Under the pieces are notes generated by a model. It had not been told where the DNA came from and did no database searches. It worked only from the letters and a program-made list of their open reading frames with translations. Positions 9,847-21,769 of a stretch of 62,000 nt of DNA are shown piece after piece. This stretch comes from Cryptomeria japonica (lineage: Eukaryota; Streptophyta; Pinopsida; Cupressales; Cupressaceae): NCBI RefSeq assembly GCF_030272615.1, contig NC_081406.1:265393192-265455191 (forward strand), read 5' to 3'. Position numbers and translations under genes: made by a program. Positions within the stretch are counted from its first letter, which is position 1; each line of letters starts with the position of its first letter.

Positions 9847-10650
9847 TGTGTATGGTGAAAATGGATAACAATGATAACAATATTGAAAGGCTAAATGAAT
9901 TCAACCACCAAACCCTAGCCTAACAATGAACAAAGATCCACCATAACATATGAAGATTACCTAAGACAATGCAAATAACTCAAAATCACAAAGATTATAC
10001 CATCACATGTCCAATAGGGTTTTGATCTCCATTCTTCCTATCTCCATTGATCTTGCTTGATATACTTGCTCTCAGATTTTTATATGCACAAGAGCTCAAC
10101 AAAGAACGGAATGTGGTTGCAAGTGGAATTGTAGTGTAGCCAAGTACTCCAAAATCAGTCATTAGGTATTAGGATATGTCATTAGGGTATGTCATTAGGG
10201 TTTGACAATGAAGAAAGCATCTCCTTATATAGAAGACACAATAAGAAATGGAGGGTTAAGATTGAGAGGTGTAAAAAGAAAGGTCGGCTAGGATTAGAGG
10301 GTAGGTAAAAGAAATAATAAAATAATGAAAGAGGTAGGTAGTGTATGAATTAAGAGATGAATGACATGTGTCATGGGTAGAAAAGGTTAATGAATTAATT
10401 AAATAAATAAAGATTTATTTAATTAATAGAAGAAGTGGGACAATTAAATAAATAAAATATTTATTTAATTTAGGAAAGGGATAATTTAAATAAATAAATG
10501 TATTTATTTAAATGAGAAATAAGGCTAGAAGAGGATAAATGAATTAATTAAATAAATAAAAATTTATTTAATTAATAGAAGAATTAGGCTTAGATAATTA
10601 AATAAATAAAATATTTATTTAATTAGACATGACAATTTTGAGTGTCTACA
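9847..10650 (-). repeat. 5' LTR of element A
   Basis: 804 bp bounded by TG...CA on both strands; on the minus strand it starts TGTAGACACTC and ends CATACACA. It carries several AT-rich AATTAAATAAATAAA blocks (10390-10625) like those in the LTRs of D and E. A TATA box on the minus strand lies at about 10225-10231. The second LTR is not in the window. Confidence 0.8.
10222..10236 (-). promoter_or_regulatory. TATA box in the LTR of element A
   Basis: On the minus strand the text reads TTCTATATAAGGAG, a good plant TATA box inside the LTR and in the orientation of gag. It would mark the U3/R boundary about 30 bp further on. Confidence 0.6.
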
Positions 10651-12000
10651 ACTACTACTCCAATCTAGCCTCACAAGTGAAACACTAAATTACAAAGATT
10701 TAGGGTACCAATCGAAGGAGCACCAACTGAAGGAGCACCAACCCCTGCACCAAGCTCCAAGTTGGTGATGTATAGCGAAATACAATTTTGATACAATTAT
10801 AGCTTGTAGTTGCAAATGAGTTCTGCAACTCTTGATCAAATAGGTCTCTGCCGGTTAACGGTCTTCTCTTCTTCATTGGATCTCACAATGTTGGTTAATA
10901 GATTTCTCTCTTTGATTCTTTGCCTATCTTCTCTCTCTCTCTCTCATAGCCTCACAAAACACTATGTCACACTTGGATGCCTTCTTGATCAATCACACCT
11001 CACCGGTTAGCTCAACTGTTAGTCTTGCTACTATTTACTAGTACTCTATCACTACCTGTTAAACCCTCTCACCGATTTGCTTGTTAAATCACTCTGCAAC
11101 TTTCTTAGAATAAATTATAAGGGAGATGATTCTTCTCTGCACTCAAGCTCTCTTCAATCTTCTTCTTCTCATCAAGCATCAATCTTTTCTTGTCTCGATC
11201 TCCTCTATTTATAATCTCGGATTCCTGCCAAGAACGCATTCAATCAATGCCGTGTTAGGTTTTGCCTTCTCCAACTCGATCTGAATTCGGTATGATTTGA
11301 TCTTCTTTTCCAGGGATAAGATCTTCACGACATCGATCAATCACCAGGAAAGCTTCACATTCCAATGTGCGTTTTCTAAATCTAGAGGTCTGTACCATGC
11401 TTTTATGCTTTTCCCTGTCATTCACCATTAATGGCTTTCTTGTTTCCTTCACCAAATGGGTACGAAGATCAAATCTTCTTGTAGGATTAGTTCAGTCACT
11501 TTGCCAGCTTGCCTTCCTCGAGCCGCAATCCTCTGGCATCCTCCATGACTTGTGGGTTCCTCATAAAAGCCGACCTGGTTGCAGATTTATTACGTCGATT
11601 CACAGTCCACCGACCTGTGCAATACCTCCACTTGAAATCTACATGTCATGCTTGGCAACATCCATTTCTGCATGGATTCCTATATCGATTTGACATTCTT
11701 TGTCGACCAAGGTTGACTACGGACTTAGTTCACCTTACCGGTATGACCCTCAAACATCCTCTGTACTGACAACACATCCTCTTTGTTCTTCTCACTGGTC
11801 CTTCATAACAAACAAACAACCTTCATCCTGGTTTGTGCCTTACCCATAAGCCCTCTTTACCAGTAGATGACACAAGTCATGTGTACTAGTAGCCTTCCTT
11901 CTGTCTTTCTCTTCTTATACCGATCACCACTTCTTACTTACTGATGACCTTGACAAACCGGTTTGACATCAATGACAACTTAATGCCAAAAATGGCAATA
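10651..12000 (-). repeat. Element B: LTR-like block with leader remnant, cut by A and C
   Basis: No gene is supported. On the minus strand a TATA box (TTATAAATAGAGG, about 11202-11215) lies in CCGGT-rich sequence typical of the copia-type LTRs elsewhere in this window. Near 10740-10765 the minus strand reads CACCAAC followed by TTGGAGCTTGGTGC, like an LTR end plus a damaged initiator-Met PBS. I therefore read about 10760-12000 as a minus-strand 5' LTR and 10651-10760 as leader. A CT-microsatellite is at 10930-10950. Both outer boundaries are inferred; no partner LTR is present. Confidence 0.4.
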
Positions 12001-12840
12001 CAAAGTGTCCTCCAAAAGTAGCCAACAAACTTAGTATCCCGGTTTGAAACAATACTTCTAGGTAACACATGGAACCTCACAACTTCCTTGAAAAATAGGT
12101 CTGCTACATGCACATTGATCCCGTTGTCTACTTATAGGGTATGAAATGTGCCATCTTTAAGAATCTATCTACCACTACAAATATAAAATCATTCCCTCTC
12201 TATGTCTTAGGCAATCAAAGTATGAAATCCATGCTTATGCCTTCCCAAGCTTTCTCCGGTACTGTCAAAGGTTTATACAATCCTACATTTTGACTTCCAC
12301 CTTTTGCAACTTGACAAATTCTACAACTCTGAATGAATTTCCTTATATCCTTATGAATCCGAGGCTAAAAGTAATTCTGACTTACCAAAGCCATTGTCTT
12401 ATCAATGCCAAAATGTCTTGCTAGTCTTCTACTATGCTTCTTCTTGATCAAATTGTCTTTCATAGAACTCTGGGGTACACACAACTGATTTCCTCTAAAT
12501 ATCATCTCATCTTGAATGAAATAATCCCACCATTTTCTCTGGTCCATCACAATAGGTTCTTTACAAGCTTTCCAGGGCTCAGCAAAATCAGGCTCTTCCT
12601 CATACAAGGTCTTCAACTCATCAAACCCCAACACTTCAATTCTCATCTTGGTCAACAAATCTCTTCTCCTACTCAAGGAATCAACAACTCTATTTGACTT
12701 TCCACTCCTATGTTTCAAAGCAAAAGTATAAATCTGCATGAACTCAACCCACCTCACCCGTCTCTGATTCAACTTACCTTGACTATTTAGATACTGCAAT
12801 GCTTGATGATCTGTATACAACACTAACTTCTTAGGCAACA
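12001..12840 (-). pseudogene. Element C RNase H end and integrase N-terminal half
   Basis: The frame at 12365-12841 starts inside RNase H ('[14 protein letters not shown]', 'RWVEFMQIYTFALKHRSGKSN') and runs through the linker into the integrase zinc domain ('RRLARHFGIDKTMALVSQNYF'). After a TAG the zinc motif continues with a C-X2-C pair ('CRICQVAKGGSQNVG') and the first catalytic Asp region ('GISMDFIL') down to about 12130, followed by 'GNDFIFVVVDRFLKMAHFIP'. Frameshifts and stops follow, and the alignment to G breaks off near 12001 before the last catalytic residue. Integrase would insert cDNA into the genome; this copy cannot. Confidence 0.8.
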
Positions 12841-12901
12841 AATAACGTCTCTATTTCTTCAAGGCTTGAATTATGGTATAAAAATCCTAATCATACACTC
12901 A

Positions 12902-14365
12902 TTATCTTCTCCTTGCATCATTCAAGTTTTCACTGAAATATGCAATAGGCTTTCCTTCTTGACTCAACACTACTCCAATTGCATTCCCACTTGCATCACA
13001 ATCTACTTGAAATACTTTACTGAAATCCGGTAGGGATAACACAAACTGTTCAGTCACCTTCTGCTTCAACAATTCAAAACTTCTATTTGCTCCAGATGTC
13101 CATATAAAATACTTCCAGTCTCCTCTCATTGTCTCAGTCATAGGGCTGCAAACTGAACTGAAATTTCTAATGAACTTCTGGTAGAAACTAGCCAATCCAT
13201 GTAATTATCTTACCTCTCCAATTCTTTCTGGTGTAGGCCATTAAACAATTGATCTTAGTTTCTTTGGGTCCATCTTCAATCCATTCACAGATATCACAAA
13301 TCCTAAATATACTAGTTCTTCCTTCATGAAACTACACTTATTAAGGTTTATTAACAATTTCTCTTCTCTCAACCTTTTTAAAATTTTTCTCAAATGCAAT
13401 AAATGCTCCTCTTTTGTCTCACTGAAAATTAAAATGTCATCCAAATACACAATCACAAACTTACCCAGTAATTTCTTCAATACCTTGTTTATTAACCTCA
13501 TGAAAGTACTCTGTGCATTAGTCAGTCCAAAAGGCTTCACCAACCACTCATATAGTCCTTCATTTGTCTTGAATGCAATTTTCGACTCGTCTCCTTCTTT
13601 GATTATGATCTGATGATATCCACTCTTAAAATCTATCTTTGTAAAATATCTTGATCCACTCAAACAGTCCTGTATGTCATCTATCCTAGGCAAAGAAAAC
13701 CTGTACTTCACTGTGATATGATTTATGGCTCTAGAGTCAATACACATTCTCCACTCTCTATCCTTATTAGGTGCTAACATAGCAGGGACCACACATGGGC
13801 TCAAGACTTCTCTGATCAAACCTTTCGTCAACAACTCCTGTACTTGTCTATCTAGTTCTTCATTCTCTGCTGGTGTCATCCAGTGTGCAACTTTATTAGG
13901 CAAACTAGCTCTGGGAATCAAACCCATACAATGACTGATACTCCTCATAGGTGGCAATCCATTAGGTATGTTGTCTGAAATTATGTCTTCATATTCTATC
14001 AGCAACTTCTTTATCTCCTTTGGTTGTCCCTCTTCCGGTTTCAAATCAAACTTCTAAGGGATTAAGACATAGCACATATTTTCACTCCTCAAACCATCTA
14101 TAAATTTCCGCCCATTAACCAAACAAATTCTCACATTTGTACAAATATCACTCTCATGAGTCTCTTCCAAAGGCAACACAGTTTGTTTCATCCCATTTGC
14201 AACAATGGTATATATGTTCTTTCTCCCATCATGCAATGCTTGTCTATCATAGTGCCATGGTCTTCCTAATAGGATATGACATACATCCATAGGCATAATA
14301 TCACACAGAACTTCATCATGGTAGGATCCAATCTTCAATTTTATCAAACATTGTTCACTCACCAA
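12902..14365 (-). pseudogene. Element C reverse transcriptase and RNase H
   Basis: The best preserved piece is 13241-14044, 267 codons covering most of RT: 'EWRMCIDSRAINHITVKYRF', 'YFTKIDFKSGYHQI', '[13 protein letters not shown]' and the catalytic box 'FVIVYLDDILIF' (Y-L-D-D). The frame 12902-13195 continues into the connection and RNase H start ('FQVDCDASGNAIGVVLSQEG'). Upstream, 14054-14365 is the protease-RT linker with 'CHILLGRPWHYDRQ'. The pieces are separated by stops only a few codons long, so the original pol frame is easy to follow. RT copies the element RNA into DNA in the particle; this copy is interrupted. Confidence 0.85.
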
Positions 14366-14422
14366 TACCTTATGATTATCCTGAATCCATGCTATCTAGT
14401 ACGGTTTAGGGTATTTTATCTG

Positions 14423-15720
14423 CTACAAATTCAGCTTGTCCACCAACTCCTCTGAAGCTAAATTATTTGAACTACCACTATCAACTATAACTTTGCAACA
14501 CTTACCTTCAACCTTACACCTTGTTCGAAATAAATTCCTCCTCTGCAACGATTCTTGGTCTATTTCATTTTGACATAGGGTTCTCCTTATCATCAAAGCT
14601 TCTCCATCTTCAGGTTTATTCAAGGATCTAATAGGCTCCTCCTCAACAAAACAAGTTCTTCCACCATTTTTTGTCCTCCTATTCGAATTACCTTATTTAT
14701 ATTCAAAGTCTCGAGGTCCTTCTTCGCACTTAAAGAAAGTTCCTCCAAACTTCCTCTTTTCATCTCTCCTATAACCCTCATTTCGGTAAAATTTCGTATC
14801 ATCTCTCTAGTGTGAATTATCATCTTTTCCTTCTTCCTTGCCTTTGTTTTGCTTTGCAAAAGATCTTCAACTTCCGGTAAACATTCCGCCTCTTTGAAAT
14901 CTTCCTCCTTTTCCTCTCTGTCTTTGCCCATGTCTTTTGTTCAACTTTTCCTTAGCCTTCAAGGCATAATGATAAGCCTCCTCCACACTCTGCAACTTGA
15001 TTAAAATGGTCTCCTCCTGTATAAACATCCACAATCCATTGATATACCTCGCAATCTTTTCAACTTCATCCTCTTCATGTACGGATTTGATGTTCAACTT
15101 GTAAAATTCTTCAGTATAGTCCCTCATGCCAGACTCCTTCTGCTTCAGGTTTTACAACTTTAAGAACAAATTCACTTGATAATCTGCAAGTAAGAACTTC
15201 TCTTTCAACTTACTTACCATCCTATCCCAAGATTTACTTTTCTCCTTGCCTTTTCTCTGTCTATCCATCTGCAAATGTTCCCACCACAACGATGCATGTC
15301 CTTTCAACTTCGTGCAAGCATACTTCACCTTCTTGTCTTTACTCGTGTTTTCAAAATCGAAATATTTCTCCATCTTGGTGATCTAATCTATCAATTCATC
15401 CGAATCCAACGTACCACTATATTTTGGTGGATTAAAATGCGGTTTGTTATTTACGCGAGTTAGGGTTCTCAACAACAAATCATCTCCTTGCTCAAGTTCT
15501 GGTTGACCTCCATCTTTCAGTTCAACATTATGCTCTTGTTCATCATCACTCACATCATCAATATGCAGACCTCTTCTCTGGGCCGTTTCAACAGCTTCCA
15601 ATCATGCCACAATCTGTCTCAACATATCCATCACCGCCGGATCTGCATCTCTCCATGCTCCACCTCTAACATTTCCTCTTCACACCATTTAGACAAGTCC
15701 TTTGCAGCTGCAGGTTGGAT
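14423..15720 (-). pseudogene. Element C gag and protease start
   Basis: Four frames in series (15383-15601, 15152-15373, 14867-15127, 14423-14931) align with the 418-codon gag-protease frame of element G: an acidic N-terminal stretch, the gag core with 'KGHASLWWEHLQMDRQR', an Arg/Gly-rich nucleic-acid-binding part ('RGKGGRFQRGG') and the protease site 'VIVDSGSSNNLAS' (D-S-G). The zinc knuckle is ruined. Two interruptions are stops, and one is a frameshift between 14867 and 14931. The original ATG lies near 15720 by comparison with G. Confidence 0.75.
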
Positions 15721-15780
15721 CTAAAATTCGCCACCCTACAACAAGTTTCAATAGGATATAATCTTCTTGGATGAAGAACC

Positions 15781-15795
15781 TTCACTCTGATACCA
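15781..15795 (-). other. Primer binding site of element C (initiator-Met type)
   Basis: The minus strand reads TGGTATCAGAGTGAA two bases after the LTR end. Its first eleven bases match the 3' end complement of plant initiator Met tRNA (TGGTATCAGAGC), the usual primer for many plant LTR elements. Confidence 0.85.
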
Positions 15796-15797
15796 AC

Positions 15798-16588
15798 TGA
15801 TGCAACCATGGCCGGAGGGTCCTGAAAGAGAACATTCTGGATCGTGCAACAAGATTAACACAATGGAAACAATAACACAAAATAGAGAGAATGCCAGATC
15901 GGACTTCAATTATATCATGAATTCAAATACAACTGGCCGACAACAAACAGGCTAACAGGCCTGATTACAAAATAGACATTCAATCCGAAACCAAATAGAT
16001 GTTCAAATTTGATCTATATCTATCTTATCCTCATCTACTATCTCTGACTACTCATCTAGGATATAATACATCAATATATATCATTTGGAACACATGCGGG
16101 TCGACCAAAGAAGGATTACAATCCCCAAGGTGGTAAATTGTAACGTGCAAATAGGTCAGCCCTAAGTATAAAGAAAATCCTCCAGAAAAGAGCTGAAATG
16201 AGATGCAAACCAAAAGGAAGGTTGGCCAAGCATATGGAAACATTGCATGAAATTCCAATTGGCTCCACAAGCCAAGGAAATGCCCCATAAAATAAGGAAA
16301 CACAATCTAGCCATTAAGGTTCAAATTGGTTTAGAAACTGAGAACTGCCAGACAATATGAAAGCGAAATCCTGTCGGAAAAAAGATCCAAACGAGCTGAG
16401 ATGCAAGATCAATGTTCAGGAACATGTCTACAAGCCAAATCCAGCTCTACACAGAAAATGAGCAACTCAGAGGGGTCTGGGAACACAAAAACTGAAAGAC
16501 GTAACATAACTAAACAAGAAACAAAACAAAAAACAAATATTTTTGGTTGATGCAAGATTGCTAATGAACTAAGGATGCTCTTGCATCA
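15798..16588 (-). repeat. 5' LTR of element C
   Basis: 791 bp with 8-bp inverted ends TGATGCAA...TTGCATCA. It aligns along its length with both LTRs of element G (shared phrases include TTTTTGGTTGATGCAAGATTG near the right end). The 103 bp between it and LTR D (16589-16691) hold nothing recognisable. Confidence 0.85.
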
Positions 16589-16691
16589 CAAACTAATTTA
16601 TCCCATACTAAAAAATAGCCCCACATTAATTGAAAATAACCTTCTCTTTGACATATTTAAACTCCAAGGATTTGAAGTAATAATTAGAACC

Positions 16692-18480
16692 TGTAGTCAC
16701 ATAAATCTGTCCACTTAATTAAATGAATACTTAGTATTTATTTGATTATTTAACCATCAATTAATAATTAATTAAATTAATATTTAATTAATTCATCTTA
16801 ACCCTATTCTCCTATTAATTAAATAAATTATTCAATTTATTTGATTTAATTCACTTAACCAAATTCAGACCATTAATTAAATAAATAAATCATATTTATT
16901 TAATTAAATCTTCTCTCACATTTAAATAAATTAATATTTATTTAAATCCCCCAAAATCCCACCTCTCACATTTAAATAAATAAATCATTTATTTAAATCA
17001 CCTTTATCCTCCACCCACTTGCATTTTCCTACAAATGCAAGTTGCACAATTATTTTAAATAAATCATTTATTTAAATCACCTTTATCCTCCACCCACTTG
17101 TATTTTCCTACAAAAGCAAGTTGCACAACTATTTTAAATAAATTATTTATTTAAAATCCTATTTATCCTCACCCACTTGAAACCTTTAATGGTTTCCCTT
17201 AAAGTAGTCAAACTTGATGGCTTTAAAGTCTTCAAACTTGATGGCTTCCTTCTATAGTCTTCTTAAGACTTTAATGGTTTTCCTTAAAGTCTTCAAGCCT
17301 TTAATGGTTCCCCTCAAAGTCTTCAAGCATTTTAATGCTTTATCTTCCTTTTTCTCATTTAAATAAATTAATATTTATTTGAATATTTATCCAAATACAA
17401 CTTGCACACATTTATTGAAATAAATGAATTTTTATTTTAATAAAATCCTATTTTCCCTCACCCACCAAATCCACTTGCAAAATCTAATCCCCTTCTAGAT
17501 TCTTCTAACCCCTTCCTAATTAGCTTAATCCATCCCCTAATTATTGTCACATTCCTAAGCAAAATGGAGTCACTTCTCAAAGCCTAAAAGTCTTGGATAA
17601 CCTTTGAAAGCTTCCAACCTTCAACCACTAAATGGCTCAAAGTCTTTGATAACCATTGAAGGCTTTCAACCTTCAACCACTTAATCCCCAAAGTCTCCAA
17701 TAACCATTAATGGTTAATTCAACTCTCCCACATGGTTAAAACATTTGTTTTGACTCAACCTCTACCCAACCCAAGGGTCTCATCAAGCCTTCAATGCTTT
17801 GACCATGATTATCTCTTAATCATTTGCACAAAGGTTTATCCTTGGATTAACTCCTAATCCAGTGGGTAATCTTAATTTAGACTTGACCCTTACCTTCTAG
17901 ATAACCATGAGGTCTTCTCAGGCCTTTAATGCCTCCAACCTCTTCTCTCAACCCAATCCTATGTTGACACTTGTCACCATTTTATTGGTGCCAATTGTGC
18001 ACATGGATCCCCAACTTTCAAACTTGGCCCTTGATTAAACCATTCAATCTTAACCCTTCATTTCCCCATTTCTTCTATAAATAGAACCCTTCTCCTCAAG
18101 CAAAAGAGAAGCATTTTAGAGTATTGTTGTTATACTGGCATTAGCATAGAGCTTTTTCATAGCATCACTATCTACTCTTGCATAGTATTTGCTTATCATA
18201 TTCAACCATCTTGAATCTCCATATGGCATCCATGGCTAGTGCTAAAAGCTGAGAGCTACACTCATTTGGGACTTGGAGAGGAGAGGAACAAGGGAGGAGC
18301 AACTATGAGCATCTTGATTAGCTATTTCATTCTATGTTTATATGCTTTCTATTTCATGCTTAATATCTCTCTTGATATGCCTGTTTAGGATAATCTTTTG
18401 TTGCTAACACTAACGTTTGTTTCTTGTGCTCTTGTGTGTGTTGCCATCAAACAGATTTTCTAATCCTTTTTGCAGAGCAT
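16692..18480 (+). repeat. LTR D: Ty3/gypsy LTR, solo or truncated, related to LTRs of A and E
   Basis: It begins TGTAGTCACATAAATCTG, matching the minus-strand start of LTR A, then AATTAAATAAATAAA-type blocks (16710-17470), then a long run (17200-18060) that is the reverse complement of LTR E, including the 'caatcttaacccttcatttcc' phrase. A TATA box (CTATAAATAG) is at 18075-18084, so this LTR points to the right. A 20-25 bp CTTCAA/TTAATGG word recurs at 17190-17340. The right end is not sharp. No gag of the same family follows; 18480-19003 holds nothing recognisable. Confidence 0.6.
18075..18084 (+). promoter_or_regulatory. TATA box in LTR D
   Basis: CTATAAATAG in the correct orientation near the 3' third of the LTR, followed within 40 bp by a probable transcription start region. 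It matches the TATA position in the LTRs of element E. Confidence 0.6.
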
Positions 18481-19003
18481 CAGAACCTTTAACTCAAAGT
18501 TTCCTCAAACTTAATGAAGGAGGATTCATAAGAAATAGTTAATTCATTATTACATGTATAGTTTTTATTAGTTAGAAAAGTAGTTTTTGATGAAAAAAGT
18601 ATTGTCTACTTACCTTGTACTTTTAAAGGAAATGAATTATGTGCCTTTTTCTTGACTTTTTTTATTTTTTAGATTGACAACGATTGATTATATATTATCC
18701 ATTTACCTAACAAATGCATTAATCCATCATTAAATCACTTAAGGTTGATGTGCATTGGTCTACTCTTCACATTCTCAAGTGAAATACACTTGAGTTTGCA
18801 AACCCTCTGGTTGACTTGTATGCTATTATTATCAAAAGTATACTAATAAATAGACATGCACATATCAAATTGATACACATTTCTAGAAAAAACTTGATTG
18901 GCTAGATCAAAATGGGGGATGCCTCTTTAGAGTGTTATTGGGTCTTTTGTTGTAGTAAGAACCTACATTTTTTTGTGCTATCTAGATTCTAGTGATAAAG
19001 ATC

Positions 19004-19730
19004 ATGGTTGACACATCATCCCATATAGATTTTGAGAAGTTCAATGGCACATGCTATGAACATTGGAAGGTAAAGATGCAAAATCTCTTGGAAGCAAAGA
19101 CTTACTTCTGAAAAGTCAAATTAATTGAACACAAATCTATAGGCATGTTAGATGAATACTAGGTAAGGCTATTCTAAATCATTCAAGGTAATTAAATATT
19201 TTCCTTTTGCTTTTATTCTCTTGAATATTTCAAATGAAACCACCACTATCAATAAGGGAAGATAATATGTGAGATTTACTAGATTAAGAGTTTTGTTAAC
19301 AAATTATGTCTTAAAAGTGCATTATATTCATAAAAAATGAAAGATGGAGACTCAATTATAAAACACCTGAATGCTTTTAATTTAGTCATGAGTCGGTTAG
19401 GGTCTATTGGTGTTAAGATTGAAGAAAAGGATAAAAGCATCTTTCTATTATATTTATTTCTTAAATCTTGGGAAAACTTTATTATTGCATTTAGTAGCTC
19501 TATTGCAGATCCAAAGATGGATGGCGTTGTTGCAACCTTTCTCAAAAAGGAGATGATGAGAAATTAATGGGTGATTGTTAAAGGAGGCATTGCATGTGCA
19601 AGGAAGACCTAAAAAAGGTAGTAGCAAGTAAAAAGGATAAACACACAAGTGAAAAGATCTAAATCTAAGGGTAGATACAAAACATGATAATAGTAGGTTG
19701 GGATGTTAGAATTTTAGTAAAAATGAGGCC
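19004..19730 (+). pseudogene. Ty1/copia gag remnant (UBN2-type)
   Basis: From an ATG at 19004 the text reads as the start of a copia gag ('FEKFNGTCYEHWKVKMQNLL', the usual F-x-G-x-N/C-Y-x-x-W pattern). The frame breaks at a TGA, then a separate frame at 19337-19567 gives the central gag_UBN2 region ('IIKHLNAFNLVMSRLGSIGV', 'LFLKSWENFI'). Very degraded Cys/His-like text follows to about 19730. No protease, integrase or RT follows and no matching LTR was found, so this is a fragment. 19730-19980 holds nothing recognisable. Confidence 0.7.
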
Positions 19731-19979
19731 ATTGTAAGAGGAATGCTAGAATAGAGAAAGGATGGTTCCACTTCTAATAGATCCTTTGATGATAAAGTGG
19801 TGATATTTTATTTATTCTAGCTAAGATTGCTTGTTATTGTACACAGGAAAATGTGGTGATCAAAATGAATAAATTGAGATCAAATGACCTACATACCAAT
19901 GAGACTCTTAGTGCAAGTATATAAACTAATTTAAACTAGTTTAACTTCCCAAAGGGTGTCTCATTTTTCTCTCTCTCAC

Positions 19980-21291
19980 AAGATCCCTAAAGCCAATGTT
20001 TCGCTCTCAGATCATTGAGCAAATGACTTAGGAATGACAACTCCAAGAATGAGTGATATTGTCTAAGATCTATATGATGTGTTAAAACTATGATGATTAA
20101 GCTAGTATGAAGATAGTGATGATAAAGATATTGCTAAATTATCCTAATCATGATATAGTAGCATGGATATACTATTGATATGAAAATGAAATGCTTCTAA
20201 ATGTTTATGATGATATTTTAACAAAGAGAGGCTAAAATGATTAGTAAATTAGACTATAATGTAGATGCATGAAAATGTGGATCTTGGATAATGAAGAATG
20301 AGAGCTCTATTTACAGGGAAAATAGGGCAATGGAGGGTTAAGATTGAATAATTTTAACAATGGTTAGGATTGAAAGTTACTCAATCCATGTTTACAATTT
20401 TCACCAATGAAATGGTGATAATTGTCAACAAGAGGTGGCTTGAGAGGAGATGCAAGAGGCATTAAATGCCCGAGAAGACATGAAGGTTACCTTAAGAGGT
20501 AAGGTTATGGTTAGGTTAGGGTCATCCATTGGATAAATCTTTTAACCAAGGGGTAATCTCTTGTGCAAGGGTTAATACTATAACTATGGTCAAAGCCATA
20601 AGTGCTTGATGAGACCCTTGGGTTAGATGAGGGTTAAGTTAGAGAGAAAGTCTCTAACCATGAAGGGAGGGTTGAGTTAACCATTAATGGTTTAAGAAGA
20701 CTTTGGGGACAAATTTGTAAGAATCCTTCCAAATTTGGGGGAACTAGAAATATAGCCTTAAATGCATTTAGAAGATTTTCCTCCAAATTTGAGGAGTGAC
20801 CTCCTCAAACTTAGGGAAAGGACATGATTAGAGGGATTAAGGCTAATTAAGATAGTTTAGAAGAATCTAGAAGGCTCTAGAAGAGGTTTAGAAGAAAAGT
20901 GGGAGATGTAGAATTTTGCAAGTGGGTGAGGGAAAAATAATTTAATTAAAATAAAATTAATTTATTTCAACTAAAATAGATATAACTTGCATAAATACAA
21001 GTGGGGGGGATTTTTATAAATAAATTAGATTTATTTATATGCAAGGGTTAATTTAATTAAATCTAAATTTAATTAAAAGGAAGAAAGGGGAATTAATTAA
21101 ATAAATTGATTTATTTAATTAAAGGCTAGAAAAGGTTTAGGTGAATTTAATTAAATAAATTAAATAATTTATTTAATCAAATAGATGAAAACGAAGAAAT
21201 TAATTAAATAAGATTTAATTAATAAGGGGGATGGGGTTTAAATAAATATTAAATATTTATTTAAGAAAGTGGTAAGATTTATACGTTTACA
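19980..21291 (-). repeat. 3' LTR of element E
   Basis: The part 20270-20650 aligns closely with the 5' LTR piece at 44460-44820 (both contain 'gaatgagagctctattta' and a 'ggttaagattgaataat'-like phrase). AT-rich AATTAAATAAAT blocks fill 20930-21260. The right end at ...GTTTACA (21291) reads TGTAAACG on the minus strand, just after a purine-rich AAAGATGGGCAAAA that could be the polypurine tract. The left boundary is uncertain. The TATA box at 20308-20318 is mutated (TGTAAATAG) compared with that at 44511. Confidence 0.6.
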
Positions 21292-21769
21292 TTTTGCCCA
21301 TCTTTGAAGTGACGTGTGTGCACATGTCGATTCAAAGAAAATCGTTGGATATGCTTGCCAAAATTTGATTGATATGATGTTGTGTACCAAAATGTTTGAT
21401 ATGATGCCCTAGATGTAGATTTGATGAATGTTATTGATGATGCCCCCTTGAGAGATGAATCAAGGATCTGGTGAAAATTTGTCAATTTTATGATCATTTT
21501 TGAATTGATTGCGATATGAGAATATTGACTGCGTTGGATACATATTATTGATTCATCTCACGAAAGAAAGAAAAAATTAAAAAATGATATGGATAAGGTT
21601 AATAATGAAAAAGTGGGAGTAAAATATATGCCCCACTTATTAACCCTTTGATTTACCCTATTAAAAGGTAAAAAGTGATTTAAAAAAAATCATTTGCACA
21701 CTTGTCTTCTTGTGATTGTGACATTTGGAGCTCTAACCACGATGCCGATTCCATACTCCTCTCACCAAT

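Larger units (their letters stand above)
1..10650 (-). mobile_element. Element A: internally deleted Ty3/gypsy (Tat-like) element, 3' LTR off window
   Basis: Read on the minus strand the order is 5' LTR (9847-10650), PBS-like site, leader of about 2.5 kb, gag, protease, integrase C-terminal end, then an opposite-strand PMD remnant. Comparison with element E, where the 3' LTR ends about 1.7 kb before the PMD exon, places the missing 3' LTR just outside the left edge. RT, RNase H and the integrase core are absent although the reading frame stays open across the deletion. It therefore looks like a non-autonomous derivative that could only move with proteins from a full-length relative. Assignment to the Tat side of Ty3/gypsy rests on similarity of gag and protease to element E, which has the Tat-type second RNase H. 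Confidence 0.75.
12001..16588 (-). mobile_element. Element C: truncated Ty3/gypsy chromovirus-type element
   Basis: On the minus strand: 5' LTR (15798-16588), PBS, gag, protease, RT, RNase H and the first half of integrase. Homology to element G stops abruptly near 12001 inside the integrase core, so the integrase end, chromodomain and 3' LTR are missing. The same family and orientation as G; the two copies can be aligned throughout. Many stop codons and frameshifts show it is dead. Confidence 0.8.

Noticed and set aside
19960-20000. A target duplication for element E
   Set aside because: The left end of the 3' LTR is not sharp and the right end of the element is destroyed by LTR I, so no TSD can be claimed.
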